DNA of 64,000 nucleotides from Muribaculaceae bacterium (lineage in GTDB: Bacteria; Bacteroidota; Bacteroidia; Bacteroidales; Muribaculaceae). The stretch is from the NCBI GenBank assembly GCA_017548365.1, contig JAFZAC010000022.1:1-64000 (forward strand). Reading direction: 5' to 3'. Numbering within the stretch: the stretch's first letter is position 1; the number at the start of each line of letters is the position of its first letter. Position numbers and translations under genes: made by a program. Positions 51,587-59,402 of this stretch are shown here, piece after piece. The notes beneath the pieces are model-generated. The model saw only the letters and a list, made by a program, of their open reading frames with translations, searched no databases and was not told the DNA's origin.

Positions 51587-51643
51587 CATGACAACTCGCA
51601 AGTGTTTAATGATGAAATGTATAGTTTAACGGATTTTCTTGAA
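51587..51643 (-). promoter_or_regulatory. Upstream repeat element of paralogue C (putative LytTR sites)
   Basis: Plus-strand CATGACAACTCG (51587), AATGATGAAATG (51608) and ACGGATTTTC (51629) start at +18, +39 and +60 from the -33 element. The last copy overlaps the 3' end of the FHA gene at 51626. Confidence 0.68.
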
Positions 51644-52333
51644 CTGCACACCGCAGTTATAGCATTTGCCTCGCTTGACAAGCTGCTTGTAAGGCTGTTG
51701 ACCGAAGGAGATGCCGCATTTGGGACAAGAATACTGCTCTAAGAATTGCTCTTTTCGCATCCTATTCTTTTCAGGAGCTTTAGTCTGGGTAAATGACCAA
51801 ATCAGCATACCCACACCGACTGCTGCCGCCAAACCATAAAGCCAAAGATAACCGGTTCCTTTTCCACGTCCTATTGCTGCCTGGAGACCACCAATGAGGA
51901 TTGCACCTGTGGTCAACAAACCCGAAGCCCTCTGGATTAGACCTACTCGCTGATTTTTTGTTTGCTGACTAAGCAGGAAATTGTCATAATCATTCCACAC
52001 CCACTGCAGATGACTGATATCCACCTTTTCTTTGACGAAGCTTCCCACTACATCGGCCACTCTTACCGGATATCTGTCGCCTCCCAAGTTTATCAAGTCG
52101 CCCAGACCCACTTCTCGTTTCATGACACTGATACCATTGACGAGAACCTCGTTGGTCGGTTTGAGATTTTCTAAGAAATACCTGTCGTTGTCTTCGTCAA
52201 CCGATATCGCCACATGTTCGCGACTCACACTATTGGGAACACTGCCAGGGTTACCCATGAGCTTTGTTGTTTTGCCGCACTGAAGTTTGAGTTGGAGGCT
52301 TTTAGGCTCCCTTCCTACGATTATTTTTAACAT
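51626..52333 (-). CDS. FHA-domain membrane protein with C-terminal zinc ribbon
   Basis: A 235-aa protein with an N-terminal FHA domain (1-100: NSVSREHVAIS, TNEVLVNGISV, GDLINLGGD). The usual GR arginine that contacts phosphothreonine is replaced (LMGNPGS), so binding may be weak or altered. Two hydrophobic segments follow (GLLTTGAILIGGLQAAIG, YLWLYGLAAAVGVGMLIWSF), then a cytoplasmic zinc ribbon (CPKC ... CYNC) at the C-terminus. It begins one base after the LytTR gene stop and is certainly co-transcribed with it. Confidence 0.85.
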   Translation of the reverse strand: MLKIIVGREPKSLQLKLQCGKTTKLMGNPGSVPNSVSREHVAISVDEDNDRYFLENLKPTNEVLVNGISVMKREVGLGDLINLGGDRYPVRVADVVGSFVKEKVDISHLQWVWNDYDNFLLSQQTKNQRVGLIQRASGLLTTGAILIGGLQAAIGRGKGTGYLWLYGLAAAVGVGMLIWSFTQTKAPEKNRMRKEQFLEQYSCPKCGISFGQQPYKQLVKRGKCYNCGVQFKKIR

Positions 52334-52334
52334 T

Positions 52335-52697
52335 TTATTGAATCTTTGTTTTTGCTACTAATTGTTTAAGACCCTTAGCGGCCTCTCTCGAAACCTTGAC
52401 TGTGAAAGCCTGACCATTGTCGCCTGCAAGCAAGACTTGCTGCTTGAGAACATTTACGAGAATTATTTTTTGAATATTAATAATGTGGCTTTTTCCAGTT
52501 CTCACCAGCAAGCAACTAGGATTGCGAGAAATTTGCTCAGCGAGAATTTCCTCCATCTTTGCTAATCCTATTCCACAAGTGAGAATCATCTTGTTTTCCA
52601 AAACAATGCGTGTAAAATTACCATCGGCAAGAAAATATACGACCTTGTCAAGGTCTACGCTCATAATTTCATCTCGTGAGTTCAATATAATTTTCAT
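52335..52697 (-). CDS. Stand-alone LytTR DNA-binding regulator
   Basis: A 120-aa protein that is only a LytTR domain (VDLDKVVYFLADGNFTRIVL, LVRTGKSHIINIQKIILVNVL, FTVKVSREAAKGLKQLV). It has no receiver domain, so its signal must come from another route, such as the co-transcribed FHA protein. LytTR domains bind paired direct repeats about 21 bp apart, and such repeats lie before the three acidic membrane protein genes next to it. It is the first gene of the 38.3-52.7 kb minus-strand cluster. Confidence 0.88.
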   Translation of the reverse strand: MKIILNSRDEIMSVDLDKVVYFLADGNFTRIVLENKMILTCGIGLAKMEEILAEQISRNPSCLLVRTGKSHIINIQKIILVNVLKQQVLLAGDNGQAFTVKVSREAAKGLKQLVAKTKIQ

Positions 52698-52824
52698 AAA
52701 TCAGGTCGTTTGCTCTCAACCTCTCCCTGGTCTAGAACACTTAATCTATAATTAAACAATGACAGGTGTGGAAGATTTATTACACATTAATTAGTAGATA
52801 ATGGCAATAACACCTATTTTTCAA

Positions 52825-52858
52825 ACAAAAAAAAGAAGGCTTGATTAATTAGTCAAGC
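52825..52858 (-). terminator. Intrinsic terminator of the candidate small RNA
   Basis: GCTTGA (52839-52844) pairs with TCAAGC (52853-52858); on the minus strand CTTC and a run of Ts follow. Confidence 0.65.
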
Positions 52859-52945
52859 AATTGAGGCATTGGCTATTAGTAACTTCATGACACAGTTTTT
52901 ACAAGCAATAATAACAAGCACTATTGATAGCTCACACCTTAATTG
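52825..52945 (-). ncRNA. Candidate small RNA (about 115 nt)
   Basis: A near-consensus minus-strand promoter at 52949-52979 and a hairpin with T8 at 52825-52858 bound a transcript of about 110-120 nt. The only reading frame inside starts ATGAAGTTACTAATAGCC and encodes 11 residues. No known RNA family is recognised. Confidence 0.5.
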
Positions 52946-52948
52946 CGA

Positions 52949-52979
52949 CAAAGATAATAAAAAAAACAAAATATTCAAA
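52949..52979 (-). promoter_or_regulatory. Promoter of the candidate small RNA
   Basis: TTTG (52976-52979), 19 bp, TATCTTTG (52949-52956) on the minus strand. No coding sequence of useful length follows before the terminator. Confidence 0.65.
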
Positions 52980-53034
52980 GATTAGCAGAAAAAAAGAGCA
53001 ATTCTCTAGCTGACTTTGTCTTTGGTTTTTCCTC

Positions 53035-53073
53035 AAAAAATAAACGATGCGCCTCTTGCTGGCGCATCGTTTA
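53035..53073 (-). terminator. Intrinsic terminator of the B12 operon
   Basis: TAAACGATGCGCC (53041-53053) pairs perfectly with GGCGCATCGTTTA (53061-53073); on the minus strand a T6 run follows (53035-53040). It lies 30 bp after the btuH-like stop. Confidence 0.88.
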
Positions 53074-53102
53074 TATCATGGATTGACTGGTTATTATCTT
53101 TA

Positions 53103-54407
53103 TTACTTGATGATAACCTTGTGTCCGTTGTTAATGTAGATACCAGGAGTGCTTGGCTTGCCACTGAACTTCTGACCCTGGAGGTTGTACCAAACATTGT
53201 CATTAGCATTGTCGGTAGCAACAGTAGAGATAGCTTCAGGACTCTTCTTGGTAACAGTTACGAAGTCAGGCAAATTAACGTCTCTGAGCCAACCGAGCTC
53301 TAATTCGTAAGTGCCAGCGTTCTCAACCTTGAAGTTTGCACCATCAACGAGTTGAATACCTACGCCCAATAGGTCGTTATTGATAAGGAAGTAGCCAACG
53401 CCATTGTTGTCTTGACCACCTAACCAAATCCAGCCACCATCCTCGGAAGGAGTGATAATCTTGAACTCGGCACCAGCCTCAAGCTCAACTTCAGCCTTGT
53501 CGTTAACGAACTCAATGCGACCACCGTCGGCATCTTGGTTCCAACCATTGAACGAGCCTACCAGATAGTAGCCTTCTTCGGTTTCGCCATCCTCAACCAT
53601 AAACTTGTCCATGCAGAAGTAAGCTGCAGTGTTCATGCCATAATCGCCACTATCGGTAGAATTCAGGGTGAAATAAACCGACTCAACCTCGCCAAGGCTT
53701 GAAAGATCGAAGAATGTCCAGTCGTTAAGAGCTATAAGCTCACCATTGGTGAACTCAACGAGGTTGATGCTTACAGTCTTCTCATTTTCATCGGCGTCAA
53801 CACCATGGGCAACAAGCTCAAAGTAGTCGCCTTCCTCAAAAGCACGGCCAAAGCCGTCGCCATGCTCGCAGCCATAGTAAGGCCAGGGATGGTTACAAAC
53901 ATATACGCCAACGGGAGTAAATGTGGTGTTGCCATCCTTGTCCATAAACATCACCTGGTTGCTGGGACCTTCCATTGCCCAAGAGCTGTAGTAAGCTACA
54001 AGGTAAGGCTCAGCAGGATCGGCAGTCACTGTACCGTCATCGTTGATGACACAGCCACCACCTGCCATGCAGCCACCATAGTTGGTTGTCCAAGAGGCAG
54101 AGCTGCCAGCTGTACCATAATCGGTCTGGTCGCCACCAAGAGCTGGGCAGAAACCGTCCCAATAGTAGCCACCCCAAGAGGCGCCCTCACCGTCAATGAG
54201 GTGAGAGAGCATAAACTCTCCGTTCTCATCGCCAAACTCCAACCAAGTGTAGTTTACATCATCATAGCATCCAGTCCAAATGCCATTCTCGTTGTACTCC
54301 AAAGATGTTGGATTCATTGGCTTGTTCAAGTCAAGTGTGATAACACCGGCAACTGCTGCCGAAGCAGTTAAAGCAACTGCTGTGAAAAGTGTAAAAATCT
54401 TTTTCAT
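53103..54407 (-). CDS. btuH: BtuH-like (DUF4465) vitamin B12-binding surface protein with extra C-terminal module
   Basis: A 434-aa secreted protein with a signal peptide (IFTLFTAVALTASAAVAG). Residues about 20-275 match DUF4465, the domain of the BtuH B12-binding proteins of gut Bacteroides: WASWGGYYWDGF-like core, GGGCVIND, PVGVYVCNHPWPYYGCEHGD, and LNDWTFFDLSSLGEVESVYF with LNSTDSGDYGMNTAAYFCMD. An added module (about 280-390: YYLVGSFNGWNQDADGGRIE, GGWIWLGGQDNNGVGYFLIN) resembles SusE/F- or CBM-like sandwich domains. The C-terminal 35 residues (NVWYNLQGQKFSGKPSTPGI) look like a Bacteroidales sorting tag. Its place in a riboswitch-controlled operon supports the B12 role. Confidence 0.82.
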   Translation of the reverse strand: MKKIFTLFTAVALTASAAVAGVITLDLNKPMNPTSLEYNENGIWTGCYDDVNYTWLEFGDENGEFMLSHLIDGEGASWGGYYWDGFCPALGGDQTDYGTAGSSASWTTNYGGCMAGGGCVINDDGTVTADPAEPYLVAYYSSWAMEGPSNQVMFMDKDGNTTFTPVGVYVCNHPWPYYGCEHGDGFGRAFEEGDYFELVAHGVDADENEKTVSINLVEFTNGELIALNDWTFFDLSSLGEVESVYFTLNSTDSGDYGMNTAAYFCMDKFMVEDGETEEGYYLVGSFNGWNQDADGGRIEFVNDKAEVELEAGAEFKIITPSEDGGWIWLGGQDNNGVGYFLINNDLLGVGIQLVDGANFKVENAGTYELELGWLRDVNLPDFVTVTKKSPEAISTVATDNANDNVWYNLQGQKFSGKPSTPGIYINNGHKVIIK

Positions 54408-54465
54408 AAAATAAAGGGTTTAAATAAATTAAATAAATTAATATAATGAATTCAATAAAAAACAA

Positions 54466-55689
54466 TCAATTAAGGAGAATGTCGTAGACCGCAGTAACAT
54501 CGCCTGCAGTGATACTCCCGTCGCCATCCTGATCGCCGTTCACGAGTGAACTATTGTCGTTGTTAAGCAGGTAATTATAGATTGCTGTAATATCTGCAGC
54601 AGTCACGATACCATCGCCGTCAACATCGCCAGGAACCACTTCGGGCTCTGGCACAGCATCGGGATGGAGATCAACAGCGCCGCAAACCTCGGTCGACTCC
54701 TCGCCAATCCAGCCACAGTCCTGAAGCATGGCACAATAAACCTTCACAAAGTCTATCTTCCTCAAGTCAACAGGATTGCCGTCATCATCTACCGCCCACT
54801 CTATTTTGAATCCCTTGTTCAAGTTTTCGGCAGTTATGCCTGTCGCATTGGTACCATAGCCATAGTGCTCGTCGCTGCGGTTATCCACGTAACCCCAATC
54901 AAAGAAACTCTGCACCCAGTAGTTGCCAATACCACTCTCATCAACGGCATTACATGGCAGTTTTGTGCCCTCAAAGGTCAAAGTCTCACCTTCTGTCCAC
55001 TGGGGCCAATAGCTTTGAGTATGCCAATAATTCTTGCGGATGTAGCCCTCTTGCAGACTATCAACACTGTTGCAAGTCCAACGGATGTACTGGTTGTGAT
55101 ACTGGTTCATGCCAAGAGGGCCAAACTGACTGTCATCGGGCTTATAGTAGGTAATAGTAAAATGTTTCTGAGTTTTGGGATTATTATACTCGCTACCAAC
55201 AAGCTCATACCAAGGATCATCGGGGATGCCATTGCCGTTAACGTCACGGCTCACCATCACAATGCCAGGCTCACTGCTACCGCCCGATGTTGTCGTGTTG
55301 TTGGCCTGGAAACCATTACCAAAAATCTGAATGTCATACTCTCCTTCAACATTAACCACTGGATGATCAAATCCAAATACCACATATCCACCAAAGGACC
55401 CGAGACTAATCATGCCTGGCATTGCTGTAATCGTAGTGTCGTTGACTGTAAGGATAGAACCATCGGGCATTTCTATCTCATCGCTGGTAATTGTAGTATA
55501 ACCACAAATTGCGCAAGATGCACGAGCAATGACACTGTCACGAGGCTCACCATCATTATACAATGGTGTGTTGTTCACAAACTGCCCTGGCGCTGGCATA
55601 AAATCATAAACCTTTGTGATATAAGGCTTGTTTTGCGCTTGCGCCAGCAATGTAATCATTGCAATTAAAAGAAGTAAAAATCGTTTCAT
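54466..55689 (-). CDS. Secreted B12-locus protein with C-terminal dockerin repeats
   Basis: A 407-aa protein with a signal peptide (RFLLLLIAMITLLAQAQ). The body (YITKVYDFMPAPGQFVNNTP, GSFGGYVVFGFDHPVVNVEG, IQIFGNGFQAN, SSEPGIVMVSRDVNGNGIPD, DPWYELVGSEYNNP) is of a type commonly found in Bacteroidales B12 uptake loci as a cell surface protein; its exact role is not known to me. Two dockerin repeats end it (GDVDGDGIVTAADITAIYN, GDQDGDGSITAGDVTAVYD). It lies between the BtuG- and BtuH-like genes (15 and 58 bp). Confidence 0.78.
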   Translation of the reverse strand: MKRFLLLLIAMITLLAQAQNKPYITKVYDFMPAPGQFVNNTPLYNDGEPRDSVIARASCAICGYTTITSDEIEMPDGSILTVNDTTITAMPGMISLGSFGGYVVFGFDHPVVNVEGEYDIQIFGNGFQANNTTTSGGSSEPGIVMVSRDVNGNGIPDDPWYELVGSEYNNPKTQKHFTITYYKPDDSQFGPLGMNQYHNQYIRWTCNSVDSLQEGYIRKNYWHTQSYWPQWTEGETLTFEGTKLPCNAVDESGIGNYWVQSFFDWGYVDNRSDEHYGYGTNATGITAENLNKGFKIEWAVDDDGNPVDLRKIDFVKVYCAMLQDCGWIGEESTEVCGAVDLHPDAVPEPEVVPGDVDGDGIVTAADITAIYNYLLNNDNSSLVNGDQDGDGSITAGDVTAVYDILLN

Positions 55690-55704
55690 ATATAATGTTT
55701 TATG

Positions 55705-56871
55705 TTATTTCTCATTGATGTTATCGCCCACAAACGCGAAATGTGCCGGGATGTCGCCAGTACGCACATCCCACTGTTTCACTCCCTCGGGACTGAAACA
55801 GTATAGTCGACCAGGTGACACATAGTCTTTAGCATCGGTGACATAGATCTCCTTTGTGATAGGATTAACAGCGACACTATAAGGCATCGTGATTTCCTGT
55901 TCTGTACCGTCGGTAATAAAGCTATTTGAAACCTGCTCAAGGGTTGATGTGTTGATAAGTGCGTACGACACCTCATTCTTCATTGTCACATAGCTGAACT
56001 GAACACCAATCACATAGAGTGAATCCCCATCGAGCCACATGCTGCTCACGCTAGTGTCAAAAGTCTTGACAAGCCGCTGATGACGTGTATCATAGACAAA
56101 CAGGCGACTCTGGTTCTCATAGTAGTCGCCACGCGACGAAATCCACAAATTGCCATGCTGGTCGGCACGACAGCACTGTAGATTGATGTCCACCTCAATC
56201 CTCTTTTCCTCACTGAATGTGTCAATATCGATAACCGAAACTGTGTTCTCGTAGTTCGGCACCATATAACCTCCAGAGTTTGCTACATAGATTTTCCCAT
56301 TGATAATATCCAACTCATCGGGTTGATATCCCACTAAGCACGTATCTACCACTTGCAGTGTTGTGGTGTCGATTTTTGCCACATATCCACGTTGCTTGTA
56401 GTCAGTAGTAATCTCAACAGGACCAGCATAACTGGTCACATATGCATAGCCACCATAGAACTTGATAAAACGGCAATTGGGAATTTCGATTTGGCCTATC
56501 TTCTTAACGCTCATCTTGTCCATTACGTCAATCTTGTTGGAGCAGTTAATTACAGCATAAAGCTTACTGCCATATATTCCCAAATCGTTACCCACATCGC
56601 CCATCTCTTTAGGGACATCGGGGTTGGCAAAACCAAAGATATTACGTGTGTAGCGTCCTGTTCTGAAATTATAATAATCTAGCGTAGCCTTGTTACTGCC
56701 CATGTTGCCCTCATTAAGAAGGTAGAATGCTTGCACCGACGTGAATTGCGGTGCTGTAATTTCAACTTCCTCGGGGACGAATATAACAACCTCTTCACGA
56801 CAAGAGACAGTTGTTAGCATCACTGCAAAAAGCAACAACTTTAAAAATAATATGTGAGGCTTTATTATCAT
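55705..56871 (-). CDS. btuG: BtuG-like surface lipoprotein (beta-propeller, vitamin B12 capture)
   Basis: A 388-aa lipoprotein (lipobox TTVSC, Cys24) with a YncE/DUF5074-type seven-bladed propeller: AFYLLNEGNMGSNKATLDYY, LYAVINCSNKIDVMDKMSV, GKIYVANSGGYMVPNYENTV, NLWISSRGDYYENQSRLFVY and EITMPYSVAVNPITKEIYVT. In Bacteroides thetaiotaomicron BtuG sits on top of BtuB and binds cobalamin with very high affinity. Operon position directly after btuB (ATGA overlap) and the cobalamin riboswitch make BtuG the best assignment. Confidence 0.88.
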   Translation of the reverse strand: MIIKPHILFLKLLLFAVMLTTVSCREEVVIFVPEEVEITAPQFTSVQAFYLLNEGNMGSNKATLDYYNFRTGRYTRNIFGFANPDVPKEMGDVGNDLGIYGSKLYAVINCSNKIDVMDKMSVKKIGQIEIPNCRFIKFYGGYAYVTSYAGPVEITTDYKQRGYVAKIDTTTLQVVDTCLVGYQPDELDIINGKIYVANSGGYMVPNYENTVSVIDIDTFSEEKRIEVDINLQCCRADQHGNLWISSRGDYYENQSRLFVYDTRHQRLVKTFDTSVSSMWLDGDSLYVIGVQFSYVTMKNEVSYALINTSTLEQVSNSFITDGTEQEITMPYSVAVNPITKEIYVTDAKDYVSPGRLYCFSPEGVKQWDVRTGDIPAHFAFVGDNINEK

Positions 56872-58928
56872 ATATCAAACTTTAATATCAATCGATAATT
56901 GCGTCCTGGCATAGGATAGTTTTGGATTACGTCATACTGCTGATTAAACACGTTATTGACTTCGGCTGTGATTTTCAGACTTGTTCTACCTATCGCAAAC
57001 AAATAGCTTGCACTAAGGTCGTGAGTATACCAAGGCTGCTCATGGTTGGCAAGTATGTTGGCGCTGTTGTGATAACGCTCACCCACATAAATGCAGCTAT
57101 AGTTAAAGTCTAGGTTTTTCCATGCAGCATGAACCGTGGCGCTGCCGCTATGCCAGGGAATATAGGAGATTTGCCCCTTATAACAGCCGCCATCAAGAGT
57201 GTCGGCAGGATTGCTATAGTCCTGAGCACGCTGGTAAGTGTAATTGATTCCACCCTCGAGTACTATGTCGTGCGGTAATCTGAAAGCCAAGCGCGCTGTG
57301 AAGTCGATACCACGAATCTTAACCTTACCAATGTTCATCATCATCCAACGATACTGGCCAGTTCCTTTAGGAACAGCTATAATCTTGTCATTGACGATAT
57401 TATAATAAGCGTCGGCACTCAATTTCACTCCACGGAACCATCCGCTTTCCAAATAACGCTGGTAGAGTGTTCCAACATTCCATTGGGTAGCATATTCAGG
57501 GCGTAGGCCAGCATTGCCAATGTCAGTGTAATACAAATCGTTGAAAGTGGGCATGCGGAAGATGCGCTTGAAGAATGCCCTGAAATTCAAGTCGTGCTCC
57601 TGCCAAGGCTGATAACTCATGAACACCGCTGGAGTAAACTTGTTTAGATGCTTGTTATGTTTCTCTATCACCGTGCTTCCCGAACGTGAAGTGTAGCGGT
57701 CGTTTACGTGAGTGTAAAGCACGCTTGCCTGAATTTTGAAACCTCTCCAAGTGCGAGCGGTTGAGAGTGCAGCTAGCAACGTATGACGAGTGGGACAGGC
57801 GAAATTGACAAGGTTGGAATTGAGATAGTTCCACTTGTAGTCTACGCTTAGATTGGCTTCCCAATCGGACATGATGGTATATTTGTTGGCACTGGAGACG
57901 TAGATTTCGTCTTGCCAAAACTTGTTGTCAAGATACATCAACGTTGTGTCGGGATTAAGATATCGCATGTAATCACGAGCATATTTGGCATTGAGCATCA
58001 TCTCATAACGCTCTCCCAAGCACTTTTGCCAGCTACCTTGAGCAAAGAAATTGCGGTCCCACTGACGTTGAGCGCTTTTCCAAACATTATTGACAATAGC
58101 TCCAGGTATACCACGCTCGCTATCGTAGTAATAGGCTTTAGCATTCCATTTGCCATCCTCGCTTGTGCCAAATATAGCGCCCTCAGCACGAAATGCTTGC
58201 ACATCGCCATTCTTGCGCACAGCGGTTGTATCCCAGGCTACAACACCATCGCTGAATACCTTACGATAGCGGAAGTGATATTGACCAGTGGCATAGGTGT
58301 ACTCGGCATTGAGCGACATGGTAAGATTGCGGTTGAAACGGTGCTCCCAACGAATACTAGGATTAGCAAGTCCAAAGGAGCCTGTGCGCATAGTAATATT
58401 CAGATTGTCATGCTTATCGCCAATGAATTTAGGACGTTTTGTTCGTAAATAAATACTGCCTGCCGAACCATAATCACGTGCAGGCTGAAAAATCTCGCTC
58501 TTCTGCCCATTGTAAAGAGAAATCTCCTCAACGTTGTCGAGAGAGAAGCGTCCCAAGTCGATTTGACCGTTTTGGGCGTTGCCAAGTTGTATGCCATCAT
58601 AGAATACACCCATGTGATTGGTTCCCATTGAGCGCATATCAACGGTCTTAATACCCCCCACCCCACCATAGTCCTTGAGCTGAACGCCGGCAAAATAGCG
58701 AATGGCATCGGCTACCGAATGGCTGTTCAATCGCTCTAGTTGCTTACCTTTGAGCATCTGAGATGGGATAACATTACCATATGGTCGGTTGCCATAGACT
58801 ACCACATTCTGAAGGTATTGTATAGTGTCAATATCTTCAACTTGGGACAAAGAGTTAACCTCCTGAGCCTGTGCGCCCAAGAAACAAGAAAACAAAGCCA
58901 CCAACGCAATAGCAATTTTCTTTAACAT
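56868..58928 (-). CDS. btuB: TonB-dependent vitamin B12 receptor
   Basis: A 686-aa outer-membrane receptor. A signal peptide (IALVALFSCFLGAQAQ) is followed by the plug domain (VVVYGNRPYGNVIPSQML, SVADAIRYFAGVQLKDYGGVGGI) and a 22-strand barrel ending in NYRLILKFDI with a terminal hydrophobic pattern typical of barrel proteins. No CarboxypepD_reg extension is present, so it is a BtuB-type receptor, not a SusC. A cobalamin riboswitch lies 43 bp upstream. It imports B12 using TonB energy; TonB itself is not in the window. Confidence 0.93.
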   Translation of the reverse strand: MLKKIAIALVALFSCFLGAQAQEVNSLSQVEDIDTIQYLQNVVVYGNRPYGNVIPSQMLKGKQLERLNSHSVADAIRYFAGVQLKDYGGVGGIKTVDMRSMGTNHMGVFYDGIQLGNAQNGQIDLGRFSLDNVEEISLYNGQKSEIFQPARDYGSAGSIYLRTKRPKFIGDKHDNLNITMRTGSFGLANPSIRWEHRFNRNLTMSLNAEYTYATGQYHFRYRKVFSDGVVAWDTTAVRKNGDVQAFRAEGAIFGTSEDGKWNAKAYYYDSERGIPGAIVNNVWKSAQRQWDRNFFAQGSWQKCLGERYEMMLNAKYARDYMRYLNPDTTLMYLDNKFWQDEIYVSSANKYTIMSDWEANLSVDYKWNYLNSNLVNFACPTRHTLLAALSTARTWRGFKIQASVLYTHVNDRYTSRSGSTVIEKHNKHLNKFTPAVFMSYQPWQEHDLNFRAFFKRIFRMPTFNDLYYTDIGNAGLRPEYATQWNVGTLYQRYLESGWFRGVKLSADAYYNIVNDKIIAVPKGTGQYRWMMMNIGKVKIRGIDFTARLAFRLPHDIVLEGGINYTYQRAQDYSNPADTLDGGCYKGQISYIPWHSGSATVHAAWKNLDFNYSCIYVGERYHNSANILANHEQPWYTHDLSASYLFAIGRTSLKITAEVNNVFNQQYDVIQNYPMPGRNYRLILKFDI

Positions 58929-58965
58929 AACTCTTTTAACCCCGTTAGTCAGTTAAATTTTTAGC

Positions 58966-59145
58966 ATTGTGGCAGGTTTTCTGACTTATCCCATTGTAGC
59001 ACCGCCTTCCCATCTTGTTTGACAGTGACGATAGTAGAGTGTGCTACAACTTGGTCGGGAAATACAGCAGCGTGGTCTGTCCAGGATTCTCACCTGGTTC
59101 CCTTTTAACTGCGAGGCACAAACGCCCGCACAGCACCAAAATGCG
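58966..59145 (-). ncRNA. Cobalamin riboswitch
   Basis: On the minus strand the conserved cobalamin aptamer parts appear in order: CCTCGCAGTTAAAAGGGAA, then CCAGGTGAGAATCCTGG, ACAGACCACGCTGCTGTA, TTTCCCG and the 3' end AGTCAGAAAACCTGCC (ending at 58971). It lies between the promoter (59149-59156) and btuB; B12 binding is expected to shut off the operon, probably at translation since no T-run hairpin follows. Confidence 0.93.
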
Positions 59146-59148
59146 CTG

Positions 59149-59156
59149 CAAAGTTA
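59149..59156 (-). promoter_or_regulatory. -7 element of the B12 operon
   Basis: A minus-strand TAACTTTG just upstream of the riboswitch; the -33 element is unclear. Confidence 0.6.
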
Positions 59157-59310
59157 ATAAAAAGTTTTCAGTTTTAAGTAATTAGTTGGTTAGTTTTTGT
59201 TTTAAGACAAATTTTAAACAGAATTTACGACTCTTGCACAGCAAAAACCGTCATTTAATTCTACTGAATTCATTAATGCACACTGCCACAACATAAGTAC
59301 ATAATAGCAT

Positions 59311-59354
59311 AAAAAAAACTCTGGAACTCTCCCTAATAGGTCAAGTTCCAGAGT
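59311..59354 (-). terminator. Intrinsic terminator of rpoBC
   Basis: ACTCTGGAACT (59318-59328) pairs perfectly with AGTTCCAGAGT (59344-59354); a T8 run follows on the minus strand. It is 48 bp after the rpoC stop. Confidence 0.88.
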
Positions 59355-59402
59355 CACTTCCACTTATGAAAACAGATAATAATGTTGATTTTTAATCAAC
59401 CA

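Larger units (their letters stand above)
52698..53102. other. Intergenic region holding a probable small RNA gene
   Basis: 405 bp between the LytTR start and the btuH-like stop. It holds the btuH terminator (53035-53073), a promoter (52949-52979) and a second terminator (52825-52858) that together define a short transcript. No promoter for the LytTR gene could be identified. Confidence 0.65.

Noticed and set aside
54664..55668. 334-aa open frame on the plus strand
   Set aside because: Antisense to the dockerin-tagged B12-locus protein, which has a signal peptide and clear domains; the plus-strand frame has none.
56868..58928. TonB receptor read as a SusC of a polysaccharide utilisation locus
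   Set aside because: It lacks the SusC N-terminal extension, no SusD follows, and a cobalamin riboswitch precedes it.
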